Origin: Ptychodera flava
Taxonomy: Eukaryota > Hemichordata > Enteropneusta > Ptychoderidae
Length of the DNA stretch: 64,000 nucleotides
Direction of reading: 5' to 3'
Assembly: GCF_041260155.1 (NCBI RefSeq)
Contig: NC_091940.1
Location: forward strand, 33,243,341-33,307,340
Positions within the stretch are counted from its first letter, which is position 1; each line of letters begins with the position of its first letter. A program made the position numbers and the translations under genes. The notes under the pieces were generated by a model. The model was not told where the DNA came from and made no database searches. It saw only the letters and a list, made by a program, of their open reading frames with translations. Below are positions 1 through 11,071 of the stretch, piece by piece.

Positions 1-2091
1 ATACTACATGCAAAATTAAGTGTAATGGCTTTCTTTCTCGCAATATTCATCTTCATAAGGGTGTGAGACAAGGGTGCCCCTTATCACCGTTACTGTATAT
101 TATGGCAGCAGAAGTGCTAGCTGAAAATATTCGTAAAGATGACAGCATATCAGGATTCATACTACCAGACAAACAAGAGGAAAAAATTAAGAGTTTTGCA
201 GATGATACGACTCTTTATTTGAGAAATTGAAAAGCATTACTCAGTCGTTGAAAATGTTCAACAAATATGAAAAAGCAACAGGTGCAAAGCTGAACAAAAA
301 GAAATCCAAAGGTTTATGGGCTGGGAGTTTTAAAAACCGCACTGATTCAGTGGAAGGGATCGATTTTTCAAACAAGGTTTTGCAGATCTTGGGAGTTGGG
401 TTTGGAAACAGTAACACATCTAGAGAAAACTGGAAAACAGTGATGGAAAAATTTACGAATTGTCTTAAGATCTGGAATACTAGAAATCTGTCGTTTAAAG
501 GCAGGGCAATTGTAGCTAATATGCTGGCTGCATCAAAATTATGGTACCTGGCATCATTTGATCACGTACCTAAGGAAATTATTAATGAAGCAAATAGTAA
601 ATTATGGAATTTTATTTGGAGAGGCAAACGAGAAGTTATAAAAAGGGGCATTTTCATTCAAAGATATGATGACTGTGGCAAAAAAATTGTCGACATTGAA
701 GAAAAAAATTAATGCACTCCAATTAAAGTGGCTTATGAAATTATTTGAGAAAAATCCAGATAAATAAAATGGGCCAGCTTATCAAAATATTTCATAGCGA
801 ATTATGACAATAAACTGAATAGTGATTATCACTACCTCCATCTCAATTTCAAAGTCAACAACAAACGAACCCCAATGGTGTATGGGGATATGTTAAATAC
901 CTGGAAGTCACTTAGACTTACAAGAGTTAATGGTCAACATCAAAACAGAATCTTCTTAGAGAAGTTCTGTGGTATAATGACAATATTAAGAATGAAGGAA
1001 GTGTCCTCTTTTATGAAAAATGGTCAAAGAGTGGAATTTTAAGGCTTAGGGACATCTGGAATGATGACAGAAATGACTGGCTTCAACCATGGGAAATAAT
1101 TGCAAAAATTAGAGGAGGTACAATTAGACATGTGCAAGAGGAAATCAAGACAGAGTATGAAACACTCCTCAATGCTATTCCAGATTCCTGGAAACAAATC
1201 ATCTCTTCAAACATCCAAAATGAAGAAAACTATGATATTTTAGACTTAGAGAATTATGGTCTGACAAAAAGTGATGTCAAAACCAAGTCACTTTATTGGA
1301 AATTAGTTGATAAGAAATGGCATGCAGTCAAAGGTCAGATTGGTCAAAAATGGGCTGAGAATCTAAGTCTCACTGATAGCTACAAAGCTACTTTATTCAA
1401 CCGTCTTAATTCAACAGGAATTGTCAGCAATTCAGTAAATGATTTAAATTGGAAGATTTTCCATCGAGGCCTAGTCACAGGAAGCTTGGTCAAAACTTTC
1501 AATTTAAGTGATGGGAAATGTCATATTTGTGGCCAAGAAGAAACACTGGAACACATCTTATTTGAGTGTAAATATGTTAAAGAAATCTGGCAGAAATGTA
1601 TTTGTTTCTTTGTCAGAAAACACAACTTTGATAATAATATCAATATCAAAAGATTAGCAATTGCAGGAATCGAAAATGATAATAATGCAACATCTGACAT
1701 TATTTACTGTATTACTTCCTTTGTAAAATATACAGTTTGGAATATTCGAAATTCGGTTACTCTTGATGGGATTAAAGTTTCCCTTCAATCCTATGTCATG
1801 CAATTGAAATGTTATCTCTCCTCATGGATGAATACATTATATTTCACTTATAAGATGAAGAACAAAACTGAGGATTTTATCACAAAGTTTTCAAGCCTTC
1901 AAGTTGTAAGACTTGAAGGAGAAGAATGCATCCTGAATGCATTTATATGATGATCTTTGCAATTAAACAACTGATTATTTGTTTTTTTTGTCTTCAGACA
2001 AGACGCATTGTAATTTTAATACATTCACAGTTATGTAGATTTGTTTATTTGTGACTACGTGGAAATAAATTTATCTTTTTCAAAAAAAAGA
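1..2091 (+). mobile_element. LINE (L1/Tx1-like), 5'-truncated by window edge, decayed
   Basis: This is the C-terminal half of a non-LTR retrotransposon ORF2. Translation near positions 60-230 gives the reverse transcriptase block GVRQGCPLSPLLY and a FADD catalytic box (about 195-206). An open stretch at 227-712 continues the thumb region in another frame, and a second open stretch at 1132-1950 holds a C-terminal zinc-knuckle motif (CHICG...HILFEC, about 1519-1569). The reading frame is broken at least near 230 and again between about 712 and 1130, so this copy is dead. A non-coding tail with a short A-run ends near 2091. The FADD box, thumb region and C-terminal zinc motif resemble the L1/Tx1 group; the exact clade is an inference. 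Confidence 0.88.
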
Positions 2092-2099
2092 GCATAGAT

Positions 2100-2287
2100 T
2101 AGACTTGGTTCAAGTCTGTGATTTGTGAATGTTTGAGTGGGGTAAATGCGATGATTTGTGTTCTGTTTTAATGTGAAACGCATTAGTGGGGTGAACGCGT
2201 GAGTGGGGTGAACGCTATACAGGGGAGTTTGAGAAACTACTGCAAATGATTTTATTTTTAGAAATTCACCAACTTGAACCAAGTCTA
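2100..2287. mobile_element. MITE family 1, copy 1 (internally shortened)
   Basis: A 188-bp element whose ends are the inverted repeat TAGACTTGGTTCAAGT. It sits directly after the A-run of the LINE. Reverse-complemented, it aligns with the fuller copy at 48662-48961 but lacks the middle part. The 7-mer CATAGAT flanks it on both sides (one base off on the right) and may be a target-site duplication. It has no coding capacity, so it must be mobilised in trans. Confidence 0.85.
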
Positions 2288-3040
2288 ATCATAGATATAA
2301 TCAGAGGAGATGCTCGGAGGTTGTATAGTATAGCTCTCATTGCCTTTCGCGCGACCTCCTTCCTTCAGATGTGCCTCCCCGAAATGATATTGGTTCAGTT
2401 CATGTGCTTTCCCAAAATGATATTAGTTCATTAGGAATGAACAATATAAGCTGATCGTATTAAATATACTGGACACAAAAATTCAAAAATTCGAAAAAAA
2501 AAAATATTACGCTTTTTCAAGTACCTTGGCGCAAGCGCTCGTTCGAAGTCTTTTTAGTCTTTTGCACGATTCATCGATTTGAATCGAACCTCATTAGATT
2601 TACTCACATTTTCAGTGTTTAATGCACTGCAAGCAATGAAGGCGAGCAACGGATAAATGTTGTTTTTGAAGCATTTTATTACATGATCACAGAGGTTTAA
2701 TATATCGAAAAGTTGTTGATAACTACTCTCCCGAGATTAAACCAAGATTTTAACACAGTAGTTAATCCTAGATAATATAGGCAAGCTAAGATGTTATAGC
2801 TTTCACGTCTAACGACGTTGAAAAAAATTGTCACCTGGCGTAATAATATATGTATAATACTGAAAACAAACACAGGTCGAGTCTCGAAATGAGAAAGTCC
2901 AAATACCTGTTTTGCATTCGCTAGCACTTTCACTTTATTTTCACGGTGTTGATTTTAGCTTGAACAAATACAGAGATTTTCACAGACAGCTAAACTCCAA
3001 CTATACTGCCAGGCATCAGTCTTTGAAGTGCATTTAAATC
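2288..3040. other. Intergenic, no gene recognised
   Basis: AT-rich sequence with short A-runs. The short open stretches here show no family motif and no codon signal that I trust. Confidence 0.5.
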
Positions 3041-3290
3041 ATGGTCTGTAAAGAAAATACGTGCCTTAAAACTTGTGCTGAAACTTTGTTCACGGAATCT
3101 TTGAACCGTTCTCTTTTGAAGTCAAGAATAAATCTGATTCAGGAGTCGCCAATAACATTTTGGTACCAAATGGGGAAAATTAAAGCCTTTGATCTTCACA
3201 AAATAATGAGTTCACACAACTAGAATACCGACAAAGTGTTGTAAAAATGTGAGAGTCCAAATACCTGCCTAAAGGTGCATTCAATCTACA
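3041..3290 (+). repeat. Dispersed ~345-bp repeat, diverged copy
   Basis: This matches the family described at 25335-25705: AAGACTT/AAACTT-type start, a TCAAGAATAAA core, TTTTGGTACCA, then GAGAGTCCAAATACCTG and GGTGCATTC near the end. The central 'AAATTCAAAATGGCC' part is largely lost. It has no coding capacity. Confidence 0.6.
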
Positions 3291-3580
3291 GCTGTTTTAG
3301 GTCTTTGGATGGAAAGGTCCCTACGACAGCGAGACATTCCCTGCTGCAACTGACTACCGGTATATGATATGCCGTGAATGAGTGAACTCCACTGTAGTTG
3401 ATTACGTAATGGTTTTATAAAAGTGAGAAGACAAACGACAGAAATGACTACAGGTTGTATAAATACAGAATCCAATGAATACGTGTCAGAGTTGTATGCT
3501 ATTGCCTATTTAAAATTTGTCACCGTCCTCAAGTACTCTTCATTGAATCCTCGTAGCGTCTATATATAGTACATAAATGT

Positions 3581-3982
3581 TTATACCCTTTTAAAGGTAC
3601 GCTTGGCAGTGACGCCACCTTTGGTGAGAGTCATCGTCATCTGTCCGTCCACGACCTGCCTCGAAACACTCGGTCCTTCGGGGTTATCGACCGGCTTGAT
3701 GGTCAGCACGTCGTCTTCTAGAATCGCCATGGCCTTTACTTTTGCCCCGTCCGGCCTGGTGTCTTCGAACGGGTCACCGATTTTGAAGCAGATTGTCATC
3801 GTCTTCCCCAGTCCAGAGTTTGTGACGATGGTCCAGGTATCGTCGTCGCTCACGGTGATTTCAACGCTCGGTGAGGTCGATCCGGCCAGTTTTCTCGCAA
3901 CAATCCCTACTTTCATGGCCTTGAAGAAATTGTCCAAGTTGTCGCTGTGGTCGTGTTTCCATTTGCCAACCAACTGAGACAT
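3581..3982 (-). CDS. Fatty-acid-binding protein (FABP/CRABP family), intronless
   Basis: A 133-residue cytosolic lipid-binding protein, the normal length for the family. FABPs are ten-stranded beta-barrels that carry fatty acids or retinoids in the cytosol. The family N-terminus is present (MSQLVGKWKHDHSDN..FF, then MKVG at about residues 23-26). The glycine/acid pattern GDPFEDTRPDG follows at about 70-80. The ligand-carboxylate arginines are in SRQVVDG (about 107) and in the C-terminal KRTFKRV, where the usual R-x-Y is R-x-F. The ATG at 3982 is the family start, and no upstream in-frame extension is needed. Most animal FABP genes have four exons, whereas this one is a single uninterrupted frame, so it could be a retrocopy or an intron-loss paralog. 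I see no clear A-tail. A decayed duplicate of its 5' part lies about 1.1 kb away at 5045-5430. The subfamily is not assigned. Confidence 0.9.
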   Translation of the reverse strand: MSQLVGKWKHDHSDNLDNFFKAMKVGIVARKLAGSTSPSVEITVSDDDTWTIVTNSGLGKTMTICFKIGDPFEDTRPDGAKVKAMAILEDDVLTIKPVDNPEGPSVSRQVVDGQMTMTLTKGGVTAKRTFKRV

Positions 3983-4694
3983 CTTTGAGGTACAGGTCTA
4001 GTTGTGGCGGGAAGGCAAATAAGAACGCTGCCTGCAGATTAGTGTCTGCGAAGAAAACGTGAAGCAGAGACGCCGTGACTAAATGTTATGTAAAGCATTC
4101 ATTCAAATTGAGATTTAATTACGACTAGCACACATGAACGTTGACCGTCTTTCTGTTTGTTTTGGGGGCGGAATCGTTTCACCTCTCACCATTTCTCGTT
4201 CATCGACGAGGATTGTTTCAGATAAAAGTTTAGAACATTTCAAAAATGTGTCGGTTAGTTGACATGTAAATTGATAGCTGCATGCCATGTGAATGAAGTT
4301 GTGATTTCGTTCAATATTTAAAAAAAATTCGCTGAAGACGAATGCGATCTCAATTTTGATATTCAATTCTATGTGACCACTTGATTATTTGAGTAATACT
4401 ATTTCATTTAAATCATGACCAGGATACAGTAAATCTTATCTGTGTATGAATACAGCGAGGCATTACCATAATTCTCAATCCATATACCGTGGGTCGGGAT
4501 AGCCATGACCATATAATGTGATGTAATGTTCGAAAATTCAATCAGAAAAATCTGTTAGATTGAAATTTTAAATCCTATTAGTAACTGACACTTTACAAGT
4601 CACCTGGCACATTTTGGAAGTCAATCATTTCAATAACGTCAAAGCAGTTGGATATAAGAGTAGAAGCATATAATCGTCAGAATTATCCGAGTAA

Positions 4695-4729
4695 TCCATC
4701 CATCCATCCATCCATCCATCCATCCATCC

Positions 4730-4762
<33 letters not shown>
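4695..4762. repeat. Tetranucleotide repeat (CATC)n then (AATC)n
   Basis: About nine units of CATC run into about seven units of AATC. It is a compound microsatellite between the FABP gene and the duplicate of its 5' region. Confidence 0.95.
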
Positions 4763-4763
<1 letters not shown>

Positions 4764-5044
4764 CATCCATCAATGTTGCACTTGTTGAAATTCAGAGTAT
4801 TCAGCTTTAATGTGTACCTTGGAAATCGGATCAAATACACTGATATGTCATCACACTGAATGACCTGAACCTCCAGTATGACTTAATGTTGGTATAACTT
4901 TTGTACGTACCATGGAAGTCTGACCAAATTCACTTCCATTTAGCTTTGATGTACGGCCTAATTACACATTTACTTGAACTACAGGCTACGTAATGTGCAA
5001 GCCTATGAATGAGTGTCGGAGTTTTTAATTTGTTCCCAGACGTG

Positions 5045-5430
5045 TTGAAATTGTCATCATCCTGTTTCCATTTGCCAACCTACTTAGATGTCTCCGAGTA
5101 CCGGGTCGACTTGCGGTCGGTAAACAGCGATTGCGATTGTTACCCGACGGAGAATATGTGAAGCAAGAACATTTTTTTAATTTCAAGTTGCAACATGAAC
5201 TCATAGAATAAACGTTGTAGTTTGGTAAATTGTGACTTCGTTTTAATATTTAAGAAATTCTCTACAAAAGAATAAGATCTCAATCTTGAATTTTTTTCAC
5301 TATTGCTAGTATTTGCGGTTTGTTACGATTACAATTTCAGATGTGATCACGACAGTTCGTACTCTTGACTATGCATGAACTTCAAGATAGCAACGAGGCT
5401 TAGATTTTACTACCTGTATTATATTATCAC
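5045..5430 (-). pseudogene. Duplicated 5' fragment of the FABP gene (host pseudogene)
   Basis: Minus-strand 5041-5089 repeats the start of the FABP coding region: GGTTGGCAAATGGAAAC encodes VGKWK in both copies. Here the start codon position reads ATC and an in-frame TAG follows, so it cannot be translated. Similarity continues into the former 5' flank: the stretch around 5225-5300 resembles 4300-4370, sharing TTGTGA-TTCGTT-AATATTTAA and GATCTCAAT. Weaker similarity may reach about 5625. Coding similarity stops after roughly the first 15-20 codons. It is a partial tandem duplication of about 0.5 kb, offset by about 1.1 kb. Confidence 0.75.
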
Positions 5431-5715
5431 ACCGTGACAGTGACTTAGCGTCGATTCTGAATGTGAGGCGATGTAACCATGATCATTACCATCATCACGC
5501 GTCCGGTCCACACGGCTTGATTACATTGACGTTGTCTTCATCCCAGTGCAAATGAACATCTTGGAAAGCAAAGTTCGATATTATTTGATAAACCTCTAAT
5601 TTTAAATCCAATCAGTGTCCACCCAACACCAGCCCGGACACCGTGACAATGTCGGATAGGTTTAAGACATCTGTACAGGGTATATATCACCTCGGATCAC
5701 ATGTATCTTGTCGAC

Positions 5716-5954
5716 TTAACCCTTTGAGCACTAATTTTTCCAACTAAAATATCAGGGCAAGATTTTACCAATTTTTATGAATTTTTCTGTTGTTAAATTT
5801 TTATAGTTTTGCACCAAATGGACATAACTTTTCATCGCCTTCAGTTTTTGAACAAAACTTTGAGCAAAATCTGAAAAAAAAATTGTCTAAAAAAATTGTT
5901 GGTGTTATATTCTATAAAGTTGACAAAAATCGACTTTGGCACTCAAAGGGTCAA
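5716..5954. mobile_element. MITE with TTRACCCTTTGAG terminal inverted repeats
   Basis: A 239-bp non-coding element. The left end reads TTAACCCTTTGAGCACT and the right end, reverse-complemented, reads TTGACCCTTTGAGTGCC. The interior is AT-rich. No transposase is visible. Confidence 0.7.
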
Positions 5955-6154
5955 TATGGTACATAAGCTTATCTCCAAGCTTACAGTGTCGTCTGGGGGA
6001 CCACAAAGAGCTGGAAGCAAACAAGCAAAGCGGTACCGCACGCATAATAATTACTTAAAGTACAAATTACAATTTTGTATTTGTTTGTGAAGATACATTA
6101 AGCCCGTTGGTTTCGGATTTTCACAGAGGACTTTGACGCGACTCCTATCTTGAT

Positions 6155-6440
6155 GTGGACCTGGTTCAAGTCGGTGAATTTTTAAAAAATAAAAATCATT
6201 TGCAACAGTTTTTTTTGTGTCACTTCTATATTTCATACAAACCTACTTGAAATTTTGCAGCACAAGTCAGGTTTTCCTAGTGATCAATCGAACGTGTAAT
6301 TTTAGTCTGCGCAGTAGTCAGTTAATTTCTGTCGGATTCACCTGTGATTCCGGCTGAAACTCCCCTGTATCCACTTATCGCTTTCAAATCACTCGCACGC
6401 CGTTTCATTTCATATGAAAACAGAACATCGCGTCAAAGCT
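6155..6440. mobile_element. MITE family 1, copy 2 (right end lost)
   Basis: This aligns along its length with the intact copy at 48662-48961. Shared words include GGTTCAAGTCGGTGAATTTTT, CATACAAACCTA, AGTCTGCGCAGT and CATATGAAAACAGAAC. The left inverted repeat has drifted (GACCTGGTTCAAGT) and the right one is missing. It lies about 200 bp beyond the 3' end of the U2 gene. Confidence 0.8.
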
Positions 6441-6557
6441 TTTTAGAAGATGTTTATTTTCTACAAGAAAAGTACGGAAAGATTTGTATTTACTTGCAAG
6501 ACATGGAGGATACATTACAAAAAGTTTGATGAAGGGTCCGTGTATTATTGCGACTAC

Positions 6558-6560
<3 letters not shown>

Positions 6561-6595
<35 letters not shown>
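6561..6595. repeat. (GA)n microsatellite, 3' flank of U2
   Basis: An uninterrupted GA run on the plus strand, which reads as (CT)n downstream of the minus-strand U2 gene, about 40 bp past its 3' end. Confidence 0.95.
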
Positions 6596-6598
<3 letters not shown>

Positions 6599-6635
6599 AA
6601 GTTTGAAGGTTTGTTTCTGATTTTGTATTACATTA

Positions 6636-6823
6636 AGGTGGACCGTTCCCGGAGGTACTGCAATACCGGGTCGATCCGTGGCCAGGACGGAGCAAGCCCC
6701 TATTCCATGGCCCAATTCCAAAAATCAGTTTAATATCGAGCTGCTCGGTGAGCAGCGTATCAGATATTAAGCTGATAAGAACAGATACTACACATGATCT
6801 TAGCCAAAAGGCCGAGAAGCGAT
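6636..6823 (-). ncRNA. U2: U2 spliceosomal snRNA
   Basis: A full-length U2 of about 188 nt. On the minus strand it begins ATCGCTTCTCGGCCTTTTGG, the universally conserved 5' stem-loop. It contains the branch-point recognition sequence GUAGUA (plus-strand 6786-6791) within GUGUAGUAUCUGUUC. The Sm-protein site AUUUUUGG is at 6718-6725. Stem-loop IV follows (CUUGCUCC...GGUAUUGCAGUACCUCC), and the RNA ends near GGAACGGUCCACC. U2 pairs with the intron branch site in the spliceosome and is transcribed by RNA polymerase II from a snRNA promoter. No disabling change is visible in the conserved parts, so it is probably functional. The 3' end is placed by alignment with vertebrate U2 and could be off by a few bases. 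Only one copy is in the window. Confidence 0.96.
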
Positions 6824-6906
6824 ACCTACATAAGGTGAAAAGAGAGGACATTATCAACCAGGACAAATCTCTATCTGCGGTTTCGGTTAAAGGGCGGCAA
6901 TTTGGT

Positions 6907-6912
6907 CACGTG
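6907..6912 (-). promoter_or_regulatory. E-box CACGTG upstream of U2
   Basis: A palindromic E-box lies at about -84 to -89 relative to the inferred U2 start (6823). Sea-urchin snRNA promoters are known to use a USF-type CACGTG element at about this distance, upstream of the proximal sequence element. A proximal element is expected near 6870-6890, but I cannot define it by eye. Confidence 0.5.
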
Positions 6913-6984
6913 GTGTATTTTCACCTGCCATTGTTGGGACATTGCGTTGTTGTGTATGATCTATTCTACATGGCAGTATTTTAA

Positions 6985-7852
6985 AAATACATATCAAACG
7001 ATCTAGAAAAAATCTGTGATGTCAATCGTTCCTAATTTCCCATAGTTGGTACAAAATTCTTGCGGTATCCGCAATCTTGCTAAATATATTCATATGCAAA
7101 TCTTATTCTTTGCCTAATTCATATGCTAAATATTAAATTTTGCAGGTGACTCACGCAGGTGACCAAAAGGTGCGAACCCGTCGCATGCGGGCGCACTCGA
7201 AATGTAGCAATACGCTTGTCAACTAATATTTGTTTGTTTTAAGTCATGTCTCCTTTATTACGAAATTCTATAAACATTCACGCAAATGGAAAAAGATACA
7301 TCATACTATGTGAGCTACAGCAAGCGAACACGGCAGCTGAACCCAAGTATGTTATGGGATTCGAATCTCAATTTGCAGAAAAATTTGACAGAGAAACGAA
7401 AAAACGGGAAAAATACGCTGGGGAGAACTGTGTCAATGCTGCTCGTTTTCCTACAGGATACGCATACTACTGCAATAGCAAACTTTCAGAACACTTCAGC
7501 GCAGCCGTACTGTCGTTTGAATTGGTAATCCGTCTGCCGTCTATTTTATATTTATGTTGACAGTTGCTTTTGGCTTGTTGAGCAGCACTACATAGTAGTC
7601 GACGATTATACATTAAATAAACACGGTCTATAGTGCAAAACGATATTGTAATATCTCTTTGCCTGAGGATCGAGGTTTGTAATCTTTACGCTTTTGCTGC
7701 ATTGTATAGGTTTCCCCTTTCGGTTTCCGAAAGTACATGTGCGGTCTGATTTGATAAATACTTTCTAAAATTTCAGGGGCTGTTCAGTGCTCGCGTCGTT
7801 TCCGTGTATCACGTCAATCATTCGGTACAATAAAACCTCACGAAGCTACGGC
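6985..7852. other. Intergenic, no gene recognised
   Basis: It holds a small hairpin at about 7170-7195 (GTGCG/CGCAC with CCCG/CGGG). The 104-codon open stretch at 7246-7560 matches no family and overlaps another open frame, so it is not called as a gene. Confidence 0.4.
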
Positions 7853-8328
7853 ATAGGGGATTCGATCTCCGATGATGACGATGATGATGATTAAACATTT
7901 AAAAATGAAGAAAAATAAAAATATATTTGGACTCAGTAAAGTTGTTGTTGTTGTTGTTGTTATTGTTGTTGTTGTAGTTGATAGTATTTGCAGAAAAGGA
8001 CAAATTATGTGCTGCAAAATTCAATACAGCCTCACTGTACACATGGAGGTAAGCTACCTCCATGCTATACACATGCGCTCCAAATTCAATACAGCCTAAC
8101 TTTAGGCTGTACTGAATTTGGAGCGCATGTGCTGTAATTTTGCAGTGCATGTGTATAGTTTGGCTGTATTGAATTTGCAGCGCATACTTTGTTCTTTTCT
8201 GCAAATACTATCAACAACAACAATAACGACAACAAATTTACTGAGTCCAAATATATTTTTATTTTTCTTCATTTTTAAATATTTAATCATCTTCATCATC
8301 GTCATCATCGGAGATCGAATCCCCTATG
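7853..8328. mobile_element. Long foldback (476 bp, ~235-bp arms)
   Basis: The two halves are reverse complements almost end to end. The left arm starts CATAGGGGATTCGATCTCCG and the right arm ends with its complement. The centre is at about 8100, with almost no loop (CAGCCTAA..TTAGGCTG). Arms differ mainly by microsatellite length, (TTG)n against (CAA)n, and a few small indels. A 23-bp sub-palindrome, CATGGAGGTAAGCTACCTCC + ATG, lies at 8042-8064. A transcript would fold into long dsRNA. It is either a foldback/MITE element or a local inverted duplication. Confidence 0.85.
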
Positions 8329-9793
8329 GCTAGAGTGCAATTTATAGCTGTTACTACCCTGAAATTGTAATAACTATTTCACTTTCCAAACGTGATTAAC
8401 CTCCGGTGGATTCTCCCAGAATCATTCGCCAAAACAATCAATTCTTTTAGGCTTGTAATTAGCTCCAGTCTCGTCGCCTACTTGGAAGAATGCCGTTACT
8501 AGAGTAACGAGTTGAACTCTTGAAGGTATTTTCGGCCGTCTGATGTTACTCTTTTTTGAGGCCCGATGTTTCTTGTGCCTGTTTTCGACTTCTCGCTGAT
8601 TTGTCGAGTCATACCTTATATTCTTTACACAACTACCGAGGTTTGGCGTTGGGTCTCATGATTCGATCCAGGGCCTCCGCTCGACAACCCGAGGAATGCT
8701 GCAAGAACCTGTGGCGAGACTGTGATCTAATCAATGGTGCATCTCGCGAAAACTTTTTCAAGGACTTTCTTTCTGGAAATTCTGTCGCTGAGAGCGCACC
8801 TAGCAAATCAAATCGGTTCAAAGCATATAGTATATTGCTTATTCGTGTTAGCTTCCATAGGGTCTATAGACTATAATAAATAATTTAAAATAATTGGTTT
8901 CAGTAACCCATTACAGAGAAAGTATTTAAAAGAAGAAACGCACTGGTCTAGTTTCATCCACCTTTTATTCTTTACACCATACATGTTACAAATTGAAAGT
9001 TTGTATTTCAGTTTTGCAATACAATACCAACGCAAAAGTGTACACTTCGTATCAAAGCTGTAAACAAGGACATCAGCGCCGGACAGACATTGTCACGGGG
9101 CTTGCCATGGGGCATGCACCGGCTTGCAAAGATCCCTTTAATATTTTTTAACTTTCGAAATTTCCTTCTAGACAAAAAGGTCACTCTGTTTGATCATGTG
9201 ATGCAGCTGTTGCCCCTAGTGAGAACCTTATCACAGAGTTACATCTTGTGTTAAAAGAACTCATCTGATTGGTTCTTATCTTGGCAAATGTGAAATGGAA
9301 GAATATTTCTGAATGGTCAATACTCGATGGAGTTTTGTGTCTACCATTGTTTTAAGTGTAGTAGCAATAATAACTACTCTTGAGATTTTGCCATTTTATT
9401 GAAATTTCCTTCAGTGAAACACTGCCACTTGTGCCTCTTTTCGAAAAAAAACCACATAAACTCAGTTAATAAGAGGGAAAAATCAGAAATAAAAGACAAT
9501 GTTTGGACCTTTATTTTACATGCATTTATAAACTATGTAAGCTTATATTTACATTACTGAACAAATTCTACACCTACTCAAGCACATAAAATATGAAAAA
9601 AACCACGCACAAGAATCAACTCCACACTATTTGTGAGTAATATAACGGGTGGGTTGGAATTATTGTCAGTATCTATACATTTGAAATGTACAATTATCAA
9701 GCACTCTGAGCACACTGTTGTGAAGGGACAGAGCTTACTGTATAGTGATGTTACTAGTACTATGGATGGTATTATTATATTAAAATGCCCATG
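8329..9793. other. Intergenic, no gene recognised
   Basis: No conserved protein motif is seen on either strand. The open stretch at 8556-8876 overlaps a shorter antisense frame and resembles nothing I know. Confidence 0.4.
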
Positions 9794-10110
9794 GCTGTAA
9801 CTTTCCATGATTCTTTTTCACTGTTTTTGTTTTGTATGTCAATTGCAAGTTCTTGTTCAACTCCCCAAAGCATGTTGCTAGTCAACACAGCGTCGCTACA
9901 TATAAAAGGCACTGTTGTTGTTTATATGTGAATTCTAGTCAAGACCAGGATTCACTCGTCAACAATGACAGAATGCAGTTCAGATATGTACAGGTTGAGT
10001 TGACAAGCTCAGAAGAGTGTATCTTGACATGCTTTGCAGAGTACTAGAACAAGAAACTGTAGTTGACACAAAAAGCGAAAATAGTAGTAAAAATCATCAA
10101 AATTAACTGC
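9794..10110. mobile_element. MITE family 2 (GCTGTAACTTT ends), copy 1
   Basis: The left end is GGCTGTAACTTTCCATGATT. The right end, reverse-complemented, keeps AATTTTGATGATTTTT and CGCTTTTTGT. The interior shares AATTGCAAGTTCTTGTTC, TTGTCAAC-type and ATATGTACAGGTTGAG-like blocks with the copy at 15410-15690. It is non-coding. Confidence 0.65.
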
Positions 10111-10996
10111 TCTGTAATGCAGCATGAGTCTTATTCCGCAGAATAAAGTAGACTAAATTATGGAGACAATAACTGTAACAAAATGTCGACTATATTTTCA
10201 ATACTTTTGTTCTATAAAACATACATTTTTTTTGTTCCTCTCCCTTGTGTATTTTGAAATACAGACTAACATTGTATTAGCCTTGTAAACCACATGAACG
10301 ATAAATGAATTCTAGTCCGCACTAAACTCTAGCTTTTTAATCATAACACTGGCCATTCACACATACAGACTGTTGAAGACTTGATACTTCAACATGATTT
10401 CAGGGAGGAAAAAGAAACCATTTTCTACAGAGAATGGCCGTGAATACCGTGTAGCTTTAACACCTTCCTTGTTAAGGAATTTGATGGCATGGCTGTTCAT
10501 GAACACAGCTTTCCAAAATATGACTGACATTGTTGTTTTGCTATCCCCTGAAACAAAGTTGGATTTTGTTTGAAAAAACAGTGGATCAAAATTACACAGA
10601 CCTATTTTAGCAGATAACAGAGATAGCAAGACTATCCCTTAAAAATACATCCTCTATTTCAAAGGCAAGATTTTGCACCAAAAAAATAAAAATACAATTA
10701 AATATAAAACTTCTCACAAACAATAAAATAAGCCAATTAATAAATACATAGCCAAAGTATAATCTAGAAATATATTCATAAGCCTAATGCAACAGGATAA
10801 CAAATGAGAGTCAACCAAGAGCCTAAAACAATTTTCATAAAAGAAGCTGATTGGTCAAACTCAGTCACATGATCAGATATGAGGCCATACCACAATTGGA
10901 TACAATTACAGTAAAATCTACTGAAGGAGACCAAGTGGTAGCACCTTAGAAACTTATGACACAAGCATATTTCATCCTACTGCACAGTACATTACG

Positions 10997-11071
10997 GCAC
11001 AGCACAGCACAGCACAGCACAGCACAGCAAAGCACAGCACAGCACAGTACAGCACAGTACAGTGCAGTGCA
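10997..11071. repeat. (CAGCA)n pentanucleotide minisatellite
   Basis: About 14-15 CAGCA-type units that decay to CAGTA/CAGTG at the right end. Confidence 0.9.

Noticed and set aside
3603-3977. 124-codon open frame opposite the FABP gene
   Set aside because: It is the antisense shadow of a clear family member and has no family match itself.
7246-7560. 104-codon open frame on the plus strand
   Set aside because: It overlaps a second open frame, shows no motif or family resemblance and has no splice context that I can support.
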